The notes beneath the pieces were generated by a model. It saw only the letters and a program-made list of their open reading frames with translations. It searched no databases and was not told where the DNA came from. A program made the position numbers and the translations under genes. Shown here in pieces: positions 36,440-44,982 of a stretch of 64,000 bases of DNA (position 1 is its first letter; each line of letters starts with the position of its first letter). Location: positions 62,001-126,000 of the forward strand of contig NZ_KE384457.1 in the NCBI RefSeq assembly GCF_000425805.1, read 5' to 3'. This DNA comes from Pseudomonas vranovensis DSM 16006. Its GTDB lineage: Bacteria > Pseudomonadota > Gammaproteobacteria > Pseudomonadales > Pseudomonadaceae.

Positions 36440-39400
36440 ATCCGGTTTTTGCCGTCGCTGCGCTTGCGACACTGTCGAGCAAGTGTTGTTCAAGCGCCGA
36501 TTCTACGGCTGTCGTGGCAATCAGTAGCTGTTGCTGAAGCTGTTCAAGCGTAGCTGTGGGCAGTTTTGCTTCGCAGGCGGACTCGAGTTGTTCGCAGGCA
36601 TTGATCAGCGTGTCTGCCTGGATGATCCGCGCTGCGCCCAGCATGCGGTGTGCCTCGCTCATCAACTGTTCGGCTTGATGACACGGGTCGAGTTCTTCAA
36701 GGGTGGTCCGATCCTTGGCAAGGTTGCAGTGCAGTTTCTCCAGCAGTCTCTGCAGGTCGGCAGCACTATCGCCTACCACCGGCCCCAGCGCTTGTAGATC
36801 GAACAGAGGCGCAGGCGACTGCCGGGGTGGCAGGGGTTGGGCTTTGGCCAGGCGCATGCCCAGGGCCTTGAGGCTGATGGGTTTGAGCAGGCAATCATCC
36901 ATGCCCGCCTGCTGGCAGCGCTCACGTACCTCAAGTTGGGCGTTGGCGGTGTAGCCAAGGATCGTGCAACGCGGCAACCCTGCTTGCAGTTCGTTCGCGC
37001 GGACGGTCTGGGCAAACTGATAGCCACTCATATGCGGCATATTGCAGTCGACGATCAGTACATCGAAAGGCTCTCTCCGCCACAGATCCAGCCCCTCCCG
37101 GCCGTTGTCGGCACTGCGGTGCTGTAGCTCCAGGTAGTTCAATTGCTGGGTCATCAGCAAGAGATTGGCGGGATGATCATCGACGACCAGCACCCTCAGT
37201 CCGGAGACCGCGGCGCAAGGCTCGGTATCGGGGGGCGGGGTGTCAGGATCACTGGCCGTACCGGTCAATGGCATGCTGATGTGCGCACGGGTGCCTTCAC
37301 CGTAGACACTGTGCAGCGTCAGGCTGCCGCCCATGATGTGGCACAGGTCGCGGCTGATTGCCAGGCCCAGGCCCGTACCACTACGTGCCAACTCGCTGTC
37401 AGGATCGGCTTGGGCGAATGGCAGGAAGAGGCGGTGTTGATCCTGCTCACGAATACCGATGCCGCTGTCTTGCACGGTCAACTCCAGGCGCGAGGCGCCT
37501 GACGCGCTGTCTGTTTCAAGGGCCAGGTCCAGGATGACCTGGCCTTGTTCGGTGAATTTGATGGCGTTACTGACCAGGTTCGACAGGATCTGCTTGAAGC
37601 GCAAGGGGTCCAGCAGTACGTTGCAATGGGCGGCGGGTGCGATCTTGAGCAGCAGGCGCACGTTCTTTTGCCGTGCCACGCCATCAAATACCCTGCCGAC
37701 CGACTCCACCAGGTCGACCAGGTTGACCTGCTCCGGTGCCAGGGTCAGGTGGCCGGCCTCGATACGGGCAATGTCGAGAATGTCGCCGATCAGCGCCAGC
37801 AGGTCTTTGGCAGAGTTGTAGGCCACTTCGACGGCCGAGCGATCCAGGTGCCCCTGGCCGGCTTTTTCGAGGGTCAGTTCGAGCATGCCGAGGATGGCAT
37901 TCATCGGCGTGCGGATTTCATGGCTGATGGTAGCCAGGAAGGTGCTCTTGGCCCGGTTGGCATCATCGGCCTGCTGTTTGGCCAGGCGCAGGTCCTGAAC
38001 CAGTTGGCGCCGTTCGCTGATATCGATCCAACCCCCTATGATGCCTTGGACTTCACCCAGAGAGTCCCGATACGGCAGGATCCAGTGGTAGATGGTCAGC
38101 TCCTTGCCTTTGAGCAGCAAGGGACGATCAACAATCAGCGGGACGCCTTCGTTGATGACTTTCTGGTAGTCACTCTGCATCTGGCCGGCAAAGTTGATGT
38201 CGCTCAACACGCCTTCCTCGATGCCTTTGCCCAGTACTTCGTCCAGCTGCAGTTCGACCGCTTCCAGATAACTGTCGTTGCAGCTTTGCAACATCCCTTC
38301 GCGATCACGCACATACATGGGGTGTGGCGTACCGTTAAGCAGTGCGCGCATGAATTCAAGCTGATCGCTCAAGGCGCGTTCGACCGCTTTGCGTTGCTGG
38401 ATCTGTCGGCGCATGCGGGCGTTCCAGGCCAGCGATATGAGCAACAGCAGGCTGGTGCACAGGATGACCTGGAAAATCAGGTTCTGGTATTTGTGCCAAT
38501 AGGCATCGGTCTCGGTGCGGTAGCCTCGCCAGCGTGAATTGATCACCCCCAGTTCTTCCGGGGCAATGCTCAGCAGCGCTTTGTCCAGGATCGAGGCCAG
38601 CTCCGGCGCGGCGCCTGCGGTGGCCATGGAAAAGGTTGCCGGCTCGGCGCCAACGGTTGCGCGAATGGTCAACCCTCGCTGGGACGCCAGGCTGAAATTG
38701 GCTGTGATCAGGGCAGTGACCACTGCGTCGACGTGTCCATTGGTGAGTAGGGAGACGGCGCTGTTGGTACTTTCCGTTTCTACCAGTTGCACACCGGGCG
38801 CCTGTTTGTACAGGGTGTCAGCCAGGGAACTGCCGCGAACCAGGGCGACGCGTCGCTCTTTCAGCTGCGCGACCGCACCCGGTTGGTCCGGGCCTTGGCG
38901 GGTCAACAGGACATAGGAATTTTCCAGGTACGGGCGGCTGATGGTCAGGTTGCTTGCGTTGGTATTTGGAGCGATGGCGGCGATGACATCGGCCTGGTTG
39001 TTGTTCAGGCGCTCGATCATGTCACTGATACCTGAGGCGCGTTGGACTTCGAAGCGCAAGCCGGTGCGCAGGCGGATCAGTTCAAGCAAGTCGGCAGCGA
39101 TACCTCGAAAGTTGCCATTGCTGTCGAAGAAGGTAACGGGAGCTGCAGTTTCGTTGACCACGACTCGCACCACCGGGTGTTTGCTCAACCAGCGTTCTTC
39201 GCACGGCGAGAGCTGAAGCTTGCGATCGGTCAACAGCACATCGCTGCCAACGCTCCAGCGCTTGAAAATGGCTTCGCGGGTATTGCTGGAGACGTTCTCG
39301 AGGGTGGCGTTGATCAACTTCAGCAGTTCGTGATTGTTCTGCTGCACGGCAAAACTGAAACCTTCGGGCTCGTGTTTGCCGAAATTGGCCATCTTGACGT

Positions 39401-40088
39401 TTTGAAGGTGGCCCTGGTTGATCATATAGTGTGTGGAGATGGTGTCGCCTAGAAATACATCGGCCTGGTCGAAGGCCACGGCATTGAGAGCGTTTTGGTA
39501 GGAAGGGTAAGCCTGGATCCTGGCTTCGGGGTAGTTGGCCCTTATTTCGTCCAGTGGCAGGTAGTGGTAGACCATGCTCAAGCGCAGATTGGCGAGGCCG
39601 GTATCGAGGGGACGGTTTTCGTCTTCTCGGGTGACCAGCACCGGTTGGTCCACGGCATAAGGCCGGGAAAGCACGACGCCGGGCGTGGCAGCTTCAAAGC
39701 CGTTGGCACTGCCTAGCAGGTCGATCTTGCCCTGCACCAGGGCGCGTACCGCCTCCTGGCGATCGGCAAAGCGCCGTACACGGATCGGCAGGCCCAGGGT
39801 GCTGCTGAGGATACCGGCATAATCGGCGGTCAATCCCTCGTAGTCACGGCCACTGGCGGTCATGTCGAAGGGGGGATAGTCCGGCGCCGAAGTGCCAAGT
39901 ACCAACGTCTCTTTCTGGTTGATCCATTGCCGTTGTGCAGGGTCCAGGGCGAGGGAAAAAGGAACGGGAGGGGTACGGCTGAGCAAGTTGTACGAACTGG
40001 GTTGGGTTTCATCTGCCTGTACCGCCAACCCCATGCACAGGCTGGCCAGAATGCTCCACAGACAGCGTGAGAGTCCGTACCTTCGCAT
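36438..40088 (-). CDS. BvgS/EvgS-type hybrid sensor histidine kinase
   Basis: 1216 residues from ATG 40088. Signal peptide (SILASLCMGLAVQA), two tandem periplasmic solute-binding (Venus-flytrap) domains (about 45-270 and 285-510), a membrane helix (about 530-550), a PAS domain (about 575-690), HisKA with SHEIRTP (His723) and an ATPase domain with the DSGIGI and GTGLGLAI boxes. A receiver (VLIVDCNMP, Asp1014) and a C-terminal HPt domain (EAHRML, His1147) follow. This is the full BvgS phosphorelay layout. The response regulator gene lies 8 bases upstream in the same operon. Ligands may be small amino-acid-like molecules, but none can be named. Confidence 0.94.
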   Translation of the reverse strand: MRRYGLSRCLWSILASLCMGLAVQADETQPSSYNLLSRTPPVPFSLALDPAQRQWINQKETLVLGTSAPDYPPFDMTASGRDYEGLTADYAGILSSTLGLPIRVRRFADRQEAVRALVQGKIDLLGSANGFEAATPGVVLSRPYAVDQPVLVTREDENRPLDTGLANLRLSMVYHYLPLDEIRANYPEARIQAYPSYQNALNAVAFDQADVFLGDTISTHYMINQGHLQNVKMANFGKHEPEGFSFAVQQNNHELLKLINATLENVSSNTREAIFKRWSVGSDVLLTDRKLQLSPCEERWLSKHPVVRVVVNETAAPVTFFDSNGNFRGIAADLLELIRLRTGLRFEVQRASGISDMIERLNNNQADVIAAIAPNTNASNLTISRPYLENSYVLLTRQGPDQPGAVAQLKERRVALVRGSSLADTLYKQAPGVQLVETESTNSAVSLLTNGHVDAVVTALITANFSLASQRGLTIRATVGAEPATFSMATAGAAPELASILDKALLSIAPEELGVINSRWRGYRTETDAYWHKYQNLIFQVILCTSLLLLISLAWNARMRRQIQQRKAVERALSDQLEFMRALLNGTPHPMYVRDREGMLQSCNDSYLEAVELQLDEVLGKGIEEGVLSDINFAGQMQSDYQKVINEGVPLIVDRPLLLKGKELTIYHWILPYRDSLGEVQGIIGGWIDISERRQLVQDLRLAKQQADDANRAKSTFLATISHEIRTPMNAILGMLELTLEKAGQGHLDRSAVEVAYNSAKDLLALIGDILDIARIEAGHLTLAPEQVNLVDLVESVGRVFDGVARQKNVRLLLKIAPAAHCNVLLDPLRFKQILSNLVSNAIKFTEQGQVILDLALETDSASGASRLELTVQDSGIGIREQDQHRLFLPFAQADPDSELARSGTGLGLAISRDLCHIMGGSLTLHSVYGEGTRAHISMPLTGTASDPDTPPPDTEPCAAVSGLRVLVVDDHPANLLLMTQQLNYLELQHRSADNGREGLDLWRREPFDVLIVDCNMPHMSGYQFAQTVRANELQAGLPRCTILGYTANAQLEVRERCQQAGMDDCLLKPISLKALGMRLAKAQPLPPRQSPAPLFDLQALGPVVGDSAADLQRLLEKLHCNLAKDRTTLEELDPCHQAEQLMSEAHRMLGAARIIQADTLINACEQLESACEAKLPTATLEQLQQQLLIATTAVESALEQHLLDSVASAATAKTG

Positions 40089-40096
40089 GGCCCGCC

Positions 40097-40720
40097 TCAA
40101 ACCAGCGAGTTGCGTTTGGCCATTTCAATGAGTTCCACCAACGAATTGGCCTTGAGTTTTTGCATCAGGCGTTTTTTGTAAGTGCTGACGGTCTTGTTGC
40201 TGAGGAACATGCCTTGGGCTATCTCTTTGTTGTTTCTGCCTTGGGCGAAAAGTTGCAGTACCATCAATTCGCGGTCATTGATGTGCTTGAACAGTTCCAG
40301 TTCGTGCGGGTCGTTGTCGCCCGGGTGCTGGTTGATTGCCTGGCTAGGGAAATAGTTGTAGCCGGAGAGTACTGCCTTAATTGCACTGAGTAATTCGCTC
40401 AGGTCTTCTTGTTTGCACACGTAGCCGGCCGCGCCGGAATGCATGCAGCGAATAGCGAAGAGTGCCGGAGATTGTGCGGTGAGTACCAGGATTTTCAGCG
40501 GTACGGCCATGGAGTGGAAGCGCGACAGCACCTCGAGGCCATCCAGCCTCGGGATGCTGATGTCGAGGATGATCAAGTCGGGCAGGCATTCGCGGGCCAT
40601 CTGCATGGCGTCCACGCCGTTATCCGATTCTCCGATAACGCGATAGCCTTCATTTTCCAAGAGCATTCGTACCGCCAGGCGAATGACCGGGTGATCGTCG
40701 ACAATGAAAACTGAGTGCAT
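40097..40720 (-). CDS. LuxR/NarL-type response regulator (BvgA/EvgA-like)
   Basis: 207 residues from ATG 40720 (GGAAAG upstream). Receiver domain with Asp8, Asp9 and phosphorylation site Asp53 in LIILDISIPRLDG, and the conserved Lys in GYVCKQEDLSE. The C-terminal LuxR helix-turn-helix reads RELMVLQLFAQGRNNKEIAQGM and SNKTVSTYKKRLMQKL (about 143-200). First gene of a two-gene operon with the hybrid kinase, its evident partner. Target genes are not visible here; the 304 bases upstream probably hold its own promoter. Confidence 0.94.
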   Translation of the reverse strand: MHSVFIVDDHPVIRLAVRMLLENEGYRVIGESDNGVDAMQMARECLPDLIILDISIPRLDGLEVLSRFHSMAVPLKILVLTAQSPALFAIRCMHSGAAGYVCKQEDLSELLSAIKAVLSGYNYFPSQAINQHPGDNDPHELELFKHINDRELMVLQLFAQGRNNKEIAQGMFLSNKTVSTYKKRLMQKLKANSLVELIEMAKRNSLV

Positions 40721-41024
40721 GTTGAACTTTCCAGTTAATGTGCCATGGGTAAGGTTGCACCTTAACGCAGTTATAGGAGAGCGCACATGAAGAGAAGGGT
40801 GGGTAGAGCCTGTATGGGAAAAGTCTTACTTAAATAGCGGGCATGGATTACAAGTCTTCTGGGAATACACTATTGTCAATCCGGATATTGGTAACGGGGT
40901 ATTGCTAAGTACACTCTGTGTTTAAGCGTGTCGGGTGTTTTCCTTTAATTTACTTCAATTGAGTCGCTGGCCAGGTGTTCGGGCACTGTCGCACTCGTAC
41001 CGCCTGGCCGTTCGCCTGACTCTT
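40721..41024. other. intergenic region upstream of the response regulator
   Basis: 304 bases, clearly more A+T-rich than the surroundings between 40810 and 40960. It contains the response-regulator promoter and the 3' flank of the dGTPase-like gene. A 16-codon open frame with a good ribosome-binding site is present on the plus strand (40787-40837; see findings). No terminator-like stem was found for the dGTPase-like gene. Confidence 0.5.
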
Positions 41025-42356
41025 TCAGGTCGGGCTTGAGCGCCCCGTCATTTCTCGGGCCATTTCACTGGCATAGCTGTCTGTCATCCCGGCAATGAAG
41101 TCGATCATGCGCAAGAACGAAGTGTGTAGCGAGGCGGTAGGGTCTGGCGCATTGTTGCCCAGTAGATCAAGAATGCGCCGGCTCTTGAACGAAGGCGTAC
41201 GTCCACCGTGTTGTTCGAGCGCTGCTCCACAAAAGGCGTTGAGCAATATCTCGAGGGTGGTGTAGGCACCGATTTCGTGAAGTGTCTTGCGTTTGTCCTG
41301 AAAGATCTTTTTGCGTGCCATGTCTTTGGCCTGGAGCACACAGCGCTTGGCCGGGCCATGCATATGTTCCACCAGGTCGCCGTGCAACTGTCCCGACAGC
41401 AGGGCGTCTTGTTGCTCGACAAATGCGCGGGCAGCGGCGTTGGTCAGGTGCTCGATGGCTTTACCGCGCAGAATCGCCAATTTGCGTCGACGTGAGTCTT
41501 GCGGGCCCAATTGTCGATAGGTTTCGGGCAGGTCGTCACCCACCAGGCTCAATAGCAGCGACTCGACTTCCGGATAATCCAGCAGGTCCATTTCCAGACC
41601 GTCTTCCAGGTCGATCAGGGCGTAACAGATATCGTCGGCGGCCTCCATGAGGTACACCAGCGGGTGTCTCGCCCAGCGTTGTTCTTCCAACTGTGGCAAA
41701 CCGAGTTTACGAGCGATCTGTTCAAGCAGCGGCAGCTCGCTCTGGTAGCAGCCAAACTTGTGCTTTTTGTAGCCCAGCGCGTCTGCGTGGCGAGCGGTCC
41801 AGGGGTATTTGAGGTACGTGCCAAGGGTGGCGTAGGTCAGCCGGGTACCGCCATCGAACTGGTGGTATTCCAGTTGGGTGAGTACACGAAACCCCTGGGC
41901 ATTACCTTCGAAGTTGAGAAAGTCGGCGCGTTCGGCCTCGCTCATTGCATCCAGCCATCCACGGCCTGCGGCCTGCTGGAACCAATGGCGGATAGCGTCT
42001 TCGCCAGAGTGGCCGAAGGGCGGGTTACCGATGTCGTGTGCAAGGCAGGCAGATTGCACCACCATGCCCAGGTCGCTCGGCTCGCACCATTGCGGCAGTC
42101 GGTCACGCAGGGTTTCACCCACGCGCATGCCCAGGGAGCGGCCGACGCAGCTGACTTCCAGCGAGTGGGTCAGGCGGGTATGGATATGATCGTTGCTCGA
42201 TACCGGGTGTACCTGAGTCTTGCGTCCCAGGCGACGAAAGGCACCGGAAAAAATGATCCGGTCATGGTCCTTGTGAAAGGGGCTGCGGCCCAGCTCTTCG
42301 GGGCTGTGCAGCGTCTTGCCGAGACGTTCGCGGGTGAGCAGGGTTTGCCAATCCAA
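41025..42356 (-). CDS. dgt: deoxyguanosinetriphosphate triphosphohydrolase-like protein (HD domain)
   Basis: A 443-residue HD-domain protein of the dNTPase family. N-terminal SPFHKDHDRIIFSGAFRRLGRKTQV and metal ligands in HTRLTHSLEVS and CLAHDIGNPPFGHSGEDAI (the HD pair) are typical. Such enzymes split dNTPs into deoxynucleosides and triphosphate; this length fits the dGTPase-like class 2 group better than the 505-residue E. coli Dgt, so substrate preference is open. It is monocistronic or leads the small membrane-protein genes to its right only by orientation; 78 bases separate it from the next gene. Confidence 0.92.
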   Translation of the reverse strand: MDWQTLLTRERLGKTLHSPEELGRSPFHKDHDRIIFSGAFRRLGRKTQVHPVSSNDHIHTRLTHSLEVSCVGRSLGMRVGETLRDRLPQWCEPSDLGMVVQSACLAHDIGNPPFGHSGEDAIRHWFQQAAGRGWLDAMSEAERADFLNFEGNAQGFRVLTQLEYHQFDGGTRLTYATLGTYLKYPWTARHADALGYKKHKFGCYQSELPLLEQIARKLGLPQLEEQRWARHPLVYLMEAADDICYALIDLEDGLEMDLLDYPEVESLLLSLVGDDLPETYRQLGPQDSRRRKLAILRGKAIEHLTNAAARAFVEQQDALLSGQLHGDLVEHMHGPAKRCVLQAKDMARKKIFQDKRKTLHEIGAYTTLEILLNAFCGAALEQHGGRTPSFKSRRILDLLGNNAPDPTASLHTSFLRMIDFIAGMTDSYASEMAREMTGRSSPT

Positions 42357-42434
42357 GGCCTGTACTCCAGATAGATGCAGGCCCCTAGCTTCCCGTGTGG
42401 GGCCTGTATCTGCAAGTCCTGCGGTGTGCAGCCT

Positions 42435-42767
42435 TCAGCGCTTGCTGGCAGCACCCTGCAGGGCCAGCTTGAGTAGCGGGATCAGGCTGGTGCCCAAGCG
42501 GATCAGGCGGCTCATGCCACCGCTCCTGGCCCCTTTGCCGGTCAGAAACCCCAGCACCACCACGGCGCCGATTCCCCACAAAGGCGCATGCTTGATGCCC
42601 AGCCCGCCCTGTAGGCTGTCGCCCATGGCGCGCAGCCGGGTCAGTGGATTGAGCAGTTGCCCGGATTCATGGCGGATTTCCTGGCGGTGCATCTCCAGGC
42701 GCAGTCGCACCAGGGCCTTGCGCAGTTCGCGGCGGTTGGTGGTGTTGGGCAGTTCAGGCAGGCTCAT
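42435..42767 (-). CDS. small membrane protein of unknown function (YqjK-like position)
   Basis: A 110-residue basic protein. Its N-terminal half is charged and helical (RRELRKALVRLRLEMHRQEI). One hydrophobic segment (APLWGIGAVVVLGFLTG) is followed by a short basic tail. It is third in a row DUF883, YqjE and this gene, overlapping YqjE by 4 bases (ATGA), so it is the last gene of one operon. The place corresponds to YqjK in E. coli, but sequence likeness is weak. Function unknown. Confidence 0.82.
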   Translation of the reverse strand: MSLPELPNTTNRRELRKALVRLRLEMHRQEIRHESGQLLNPLTRLRAMGDSLQGGLGIKHAPLWGIGAVVVLGFLTGKGARSGGMSRLIRLGTSLIPLLKLALQGAASKR

Positions 42768-43141
42768 GGCAACAGGCGCTCCCGGTCCTTGGCGAGTTCT
42801 TCGAGGGTCGAGCTGAAGGGCGATGATTCATCGTACACAGCAGCCTTCAAGCGCAGTCCGCAGTACAGTGCCGCGACTCCGTAGAACACGCACAGGCCGA
42901 TGACACCAGCCAGTCGATAGCTGTCCCACAGCAGTACCAGCACCAGGGCCGAGAGCGCGACCAACAGCAGCAGGGCGAACACCAGGGCCAGGCCGGCGAA
43001 CAGCAGCAGGCTCAGGGTGCGGGCTTTCTGCTCCTGCAGTTCGATGCCGAACAGCTCAACGTGGCCATGCAGCAAGCCAAGCACTGCTGCACCCAAACGC
43101 TTGCTGGATGCCCCGGTGGTACCGGACGATTCGCTTTCCAT
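42764..43141 (-). CDS. YqjE-like phage-holin-superfamily membrane protein
   Basis: A 125-residue protein with two adjacent membrane helices (about residues 45-70 and 75-100: LSLLLFAGLALVFALLLLVALSALVLVL and the next). Soluble termini flank them. This matches the YqjE/DUF1469 group, named for holin-like topology but not phage-encoded here. It overlaps the following gene and lies 10 bases after the DUF883 gene. In E. coli the yqjCDEK operon responds to stationary phase and salt. Confidence 0.88.
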   Translation of the reverse strand: MESESSGTTGASSKRLGAAVLGLLHGHVELFGIELQEQKARTLSLLLFAGLALVFALLLLVALSALVLVLLWDSYRLAGVIGLCVFYGVAALYCGLRLKAAVYDESSPFSSTLEELAKDRERLLP

Positions 43142-43151
43142 AGCCCTGACC

Positions 43152-43466
43152 TCAACGACGGCTGGCGAGCAGGCCGATCAGAAAGCCGACCCCTGCGGCG
43201 ATGCCGATGGATTGCCAGGGGTTGCTCTGGACATAGTCCTCGGTCGCCGTCAGGGCCGCCTCTCCGCGCTCACGTACCGAGTCCTGGGTCTGTTGCAGGG
43301 TTTCCCTGGCGCGCAGCAGGCTCTCATGGATCTGGCCGCGCAATTCGTCAGCCTGGTCACCGGCCAGGGTGGCGGTGTGCTCCAGCAACTTTTCGGTGTC
43401 GCGAACCAAGGCCTGGAAGTCAGCCATCAATATGTCTTGAGCAGTCTTTGCCGATTTGCTGGCCAT
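43152..43466 (-). CDS. DUF883 (ElaB/YqjD) tail-anchored protein
   Basis: A 104-residue helical protein with a C-terminal membrane anchor and the family ending NPWQSIGIAAGVGFLIGLLASRR. ElaB/YqjD proteins bind ribosomes through the N-terminal part and sit in the inner membrane in stationary phase. First gene of the three-gene membrane operon. The chosen ATG 43466 is preceded by AGGGAGAG. Confidence 0.92.
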   Translation of the reverse strand: MASKSAKTAQDILMADFQALVRDTEKLLEHTATLAGDQADELRGQIHESLLRARETLQQTQDSVRERGEAALTATEDYVQSNPWQSIGIAAGVGFLIGLLASRR

Positions 43467-43767
43467 GGGGCTCTCCCTAACGGTGTGTGTGGCTACTTCG
43501 AGTAATGGGGGCTTGCGAAGGTTCAGTTCAAAACGCTGGTACAGCTTTTGCTGTGGGTTGGTGCGCCGGGTCCGGTGCCTGCGCCGAATCCGGGCGCACC
43601 GAGGTAAACGAACCTTTAAACCTTAAACCAATCCACGACAAACCCAAGGAAAAACTCCACTTATCAGCAGGATCGGCCAAGGAGGTGGCTTTTATGTGAT
43701 CCAGGCTGGTGCATAAAGGGGTTTTCCCGCGCTGTCTTGGTGCTCTTTTGAGAGGCCTGCCGACTTT
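43467..43767. other. intergenic region before amtB
   Basis: 301 bases between divergent genes. It contains an imperfect inverted repeat GGTGCGCC(GG)...(CC)GGGCGCACC at about 43559-43600, and a textbook AAGGAGGT (43679-43686) followed 7 bases later by ATG-TGA (43694-43699), a start codon directly joined to a stop. I found no GG-N10-GC sigma-54 promoter or complete NtrC site, although ammonium transporter genes are usually under NtrC. Confidence 0.5.
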
Positions 43768-44976
43768 ATGGATAACCTGCAAAGTGCAGTGGACACGCTC
43801 GTTCACGGCTCCAACACTCTGTTCATCCTTCTGGGTGCCGTCATGGTCCTGGCCATGCACGCCGGGTTTGCCTTTCTTGAAGTGGGCACCGTGCGGCACA
43901 AGAACCAGGTCAATGCCCTGTGCAAGATTCTCAGCGATTTCGCGGTTTCGACCCTGGCGTACTTTTTTGTGGGCTACTGGATTTCCTACGGTGTCAGTTT
44001 CCTGCAACCGGCGGCTGTGTTGGGCAGTGAGCACGGCTACAGCCTGGTGAAATTCTTTTTCCTGCTGACCTTCGCCGCCGCGATTCCGGCGATCATCTCC
44101 GGTGGTATCGCCGAACGGGCACGCTTTGCGCCGCAATTGTGCGCCACGGTGTTGCTTGTCGCGTTCGTCTATCCGTTTTTCGAGGGTATCGTCTGGAACG
44201 GCAATTTTGGGGTGCAAGGCTGGCTGCAGGCGCAGTTCGGTGCTGGCTTCCACGATTTCGCAGGCTCCGTGGTGGTGCATGCCATGGGCGGTTGGCTGGC
44301 GTTGGCAGCAGTGCTGTTGCTCGGTCCGCGCAATGGTCGCTACCGGGACGGCAAGTTGGTGGCCTTCGCCCCTTCGAATATTCCGTTTCTGGCCCTGGGG
44401 TCGTGGATCTTGATTGTCGGCTGGTTCGGCTTCAACGTCATGAGTGCCCAGACGCTACAAGGGGTCAGTGGCCTGGTCGCGGTCAACTCCTTGATGGCCA
44501 TGGTGGGGGGCACCGTCGCCGCCTTGCTGGTGGGGCGCAATGACCCGGGCTTTCTGCATAACGGACCGTTGGCCGGATTGGTCGCGGTGTGTGCCGGGTC
44601 CGACCTGATGCACCCGGTCGGTGCCCTGGCCACCGGCGCGATAGCCGGCGGGCTGTTTGTGCGGTGCTTTATTGCGGCGCAGAACACATGGGAGATCGAC
44701 GATGTGCTGGGCGTCTGGCCGCTGCACGGCGTGTGCGGTGTATGGGGGGGTATCGCCTGCGGGATCTTTGGCCAGACTGCGCTGGGTGGCCTGGGGGGCG
44801 TCAGCCTGATAAGCCAGTTGATCGGCAGCCTCGCCGGGGTGATGGTGGCGCTGCTCGGTGGCTTTGCCGTCTATGGTGCGATCAAGACGGTGCATGGCCT
44901 GCGCCTGAGCCAGGAGCAGGAGTACTACGGCGCCGACCTGTCGATTCACAAGATCGGCGCCACCAACCACGAGTGA
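43768..44976 (+). CDS. amtB: ammonium transporter (Amt family)
   Basis: A 402-residue membrane protein with 11 predicted helices. It has the Amt signatures FLEVGTVRHKNQVNALCK near residue 36 and the pore histidines in GSVVVHAMGGWLAL and VWPLHGVCGVWGG. It starts directly at the mature sequence with no signal peptide, as in short Amt proteins. It imports ammonium when nitrogen is scarce. No glnK gene is adjacent, unlike the common glnK-amtB operon, so this is probably a second Amt copy. The stop lies 7 bases from that of the convergent antiporter gene. Confidence 0.94.
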   Translation: MDNLQSAVDTLVHGSNTLFILLGAVMVLAMHAGFAFLEVGTVRHKNQVNALCKILSDFAVSTLAYFFVGYWISYGVSFLQPAAVLGSEHGYSLVKFFFLLTFAAAIPAIISGGIAERARFAPQLCATVLLVAFVYPFFEGIVWNGNFGVQGWLQAQFGAGFHDFAGSVVVHAMGGWLALAAVLLLGPRNGRYRDGKLVAFAPSNIPFLALGSWILIVGWFGFNVMSAQTLQGVSGLVAVNSLMAMVGGTVAALLVGRNDPGFLHNGPLAGLVAVCAGSDLMHPVGALATGAIAGGLFVRCFIAAQNTWEIDDVLGVWPLHGVCGVWGGIACGIFGQTALGGLGGVSLISQLIGSLAGVMVALLGGFAVYGAIKTVHGLRLSQEQEYYGADLSIHKIGATNHE

Positions 44977-44982
44977 TCCGCC

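Noticed and set aside
42764..43141. Holin-like protein as a sign of a prophage
   Set aside because: It is a YqjE-type chromosomal protein in a known operon layout; no phage structural or integrase genes are near.
43487..43699. A 70-codon plus-strand frame before amtB
   Set aside because: No ribosome-binding site at its start and low-complexity translation; only the ATG-TGA at its end is of note.
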